A stretch of DNA of 64,000 nucleotides from Gammaproteobacteria bacterium (GTDB taxonomy: Bacteria > Pseudomonadota > Gammaproteobacteria > Ga0077536): NCBI GenBank assembly GCA_021773835.1, contig JAJFJQ010000061.1:1-64000 (forward strand), given 5' to 3'. Made by a program: the position numbers and the translations under genes. Shown here piece by piece: positions 63,265 through 64,000 of this stretch. Each line of letters begins with the position of its first letter. Position 1 is the first letter of the stretch. The notes under the pieces are model-generated. The model searched no databases. It was not told where the DNA came from and saw only the letters and a program-made list of their open reading frames with translations.

Positions 63265-63819
63265 TTAGCGGACAAGCGTTAGCTGCCCGGGCGCATCGTG
63301 GCCGATGACTCGAGCTAACATCGCGAGCGGTTTTTTGTCGGCGTTCGAAGTCGAATGAGGTGAACTGTAATCAGCAGGCTTAGGTGTTTCACTTGGCGCC
63401 GTCGATTTCAACGTTGGCGGGTGCCATGTGAAACTTCGGTTGGTTTTCGATGAAGCTTGTGAAGGCATAGAGGACTGCAAAGCCTGACATTCAAATCTGA
63501 AACCGCCGACTAACAAGCCTCTGAGCCACTCCTGCCGCCGTCCCTTTGGCGTGCGTTCCAATCGATTCAGGATAATGGCCTCTAAGGCCACACGAGAATC
63601 GAGCTTGAGAACAACGCGGGTCTCTGAATTTTGTGGCGGCATACGATCGCGCTTGCGTGTTGAAGACAATGACGTGGAGCTTATCGACGACCGCGGATCG
63701 CCGACCAGTCGAAATCCAATCAACGATTGTTGTCGTTCTTGTTCTCGTGTCGCGGCGGCACGTTCGAAGCGAGCGATGATGCTGTCGTTGTGTCGGTTAT
63801 TGTGGCCGGCGGCTCGCAA
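63265..63819 (-). CDS. Possible ParR/StbB-like adaptor of the ParM-like protein
   Basis: This 184-residue frame contains TRVVLKLDSRVALEAIILNR and TPKGRRQEWLRGLLVGGF, which resembles a ribbon-helix-helix DNA-binding domain, followed by a low-complexity tail. It lies 12 bases before the ParM-like gene, the expected place for the centromere-binding partner. The start is uncertain: TTG 63819 is used, but LRAALRAAGHNN-type coding sequence extends upstream to a TGA at about 63865, and a different frame starting at ATG 63944 overlaps it. A frameshift near 63830-63870 is possible. Confidence 0.6.
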   Translation of the reverse strand: MRAAGHNNRHNDSIIARFERAAATREQERQQSLIGFRLVGDPRSSISSTSLSSTRKRDRMPPQNSETRVVLKLDSRVALEAIILNRLERTPKGRRQEWLRGLLVGGFRFECQALQSSMPSQASSKTNRSFTWHPPTLKSTAPSETPKPADYSSPHSTSNADKKPLAMLARVIGHDAPGQLTLVR

Positions 63820-64000
63820 CGCGGCGCGAAGGGTGCTCGACGGTCGCCGCTTAATACGTCATCAGGTATCTCACCCATCGTCTTCAGCGCTTCCGGCGCC
63901 CTACCTGATCTTGTCAGGACGGTCTGGCGATCGAGTTTCATCACTCGGTAAGTGAGCGGTAGCGCGAAAAGCCTGCGTAGCTTTCGAGCGCACGATTGTT

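Overview
The window reads as the accessory genome of a proteobacterium, most likely a gammaproteobacterium. The evidence is an MPF-G type integrating conjugative element (ICE), a classical proteobacterial mer operon, and a DUF1302/DUF1329/RND gene set that is common in hydrocarbon- and steroid-using proteobacteria. There are no rRNA or tRNA genes and no housekeeping blocks. All family assignments come from reading protein sequence and gene order; no database search was run.

Layout. 0.4-5 kb: a type II toxin-antitoxin pair, nested IS6 elements, a GTP cyclohydrolase II gene and IS21/IS3 debris. 5-12.3 kb: a four-gene minus-strand operon (YCF48-like, RND permease, DUF1302, DUF1329) closed by a clear terminator. 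13.5-18.5 kb: a plus-strand soluble diiron monooxygenase operon (alpha, gamma, Rieske ferredoxin, effector, beta), a small unknown gene and a zinc alcohol dehydrogenase. 18.6-21.1 kb: a graveyard with a truncated IS6, an integrase remnant, an acyl-CoA-dehydrogenase-like pseudogene and an IS4 fragment. 21.4-25.8 kb: a Rieske dioxygenase (large and small subunits) with a glutamine-synthetase-like ligase, the core of an aniline-dioxygenase-like pathway, followed by an intact IS6. 26-29.6 kb: small regulators, a membrane protein and the junction with the ICE.

The ICE fills 29.3-64 kb, almost all on the minus strand. It carries the ordered tra genes of the PFL_4693 to TraG series (51.6 to 29.6 kb), many with 4-bp start/stop overlaps. 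These are interrupted at 42-46.7 kb by a DUF4238 gene and a mer operon with a textbook 19-bp-spacer promoter. Upstream lie an integrase-fold protein, a small HTH-membrane protein, a CsrA variant, RadC, a DUF6573 protein, a DUF3577 replication protein and a ParM-like actin with a possible adaptor.

Between csrA and DUF6573 (54.7-60 kb) sits a cargo hotspot. It holds a Ser/Thr kinase with an RNase-H-fold partner, a XRE/ImmA pair, and a divergent ubiquitin-like operon (Ubl modifier, E1-like ThiF enzyme with an extra N-terminal domain, DUF6527 protein). The ubiquitin-like operon is the best candidate for a little-described system. A second discovery is a repeated, covarying three-stem leader element found upstream of two ICE operons (52.9-53.0 and 62.1-62.2 kb), together with a ribosome-site-masking hairpin in front of radC.
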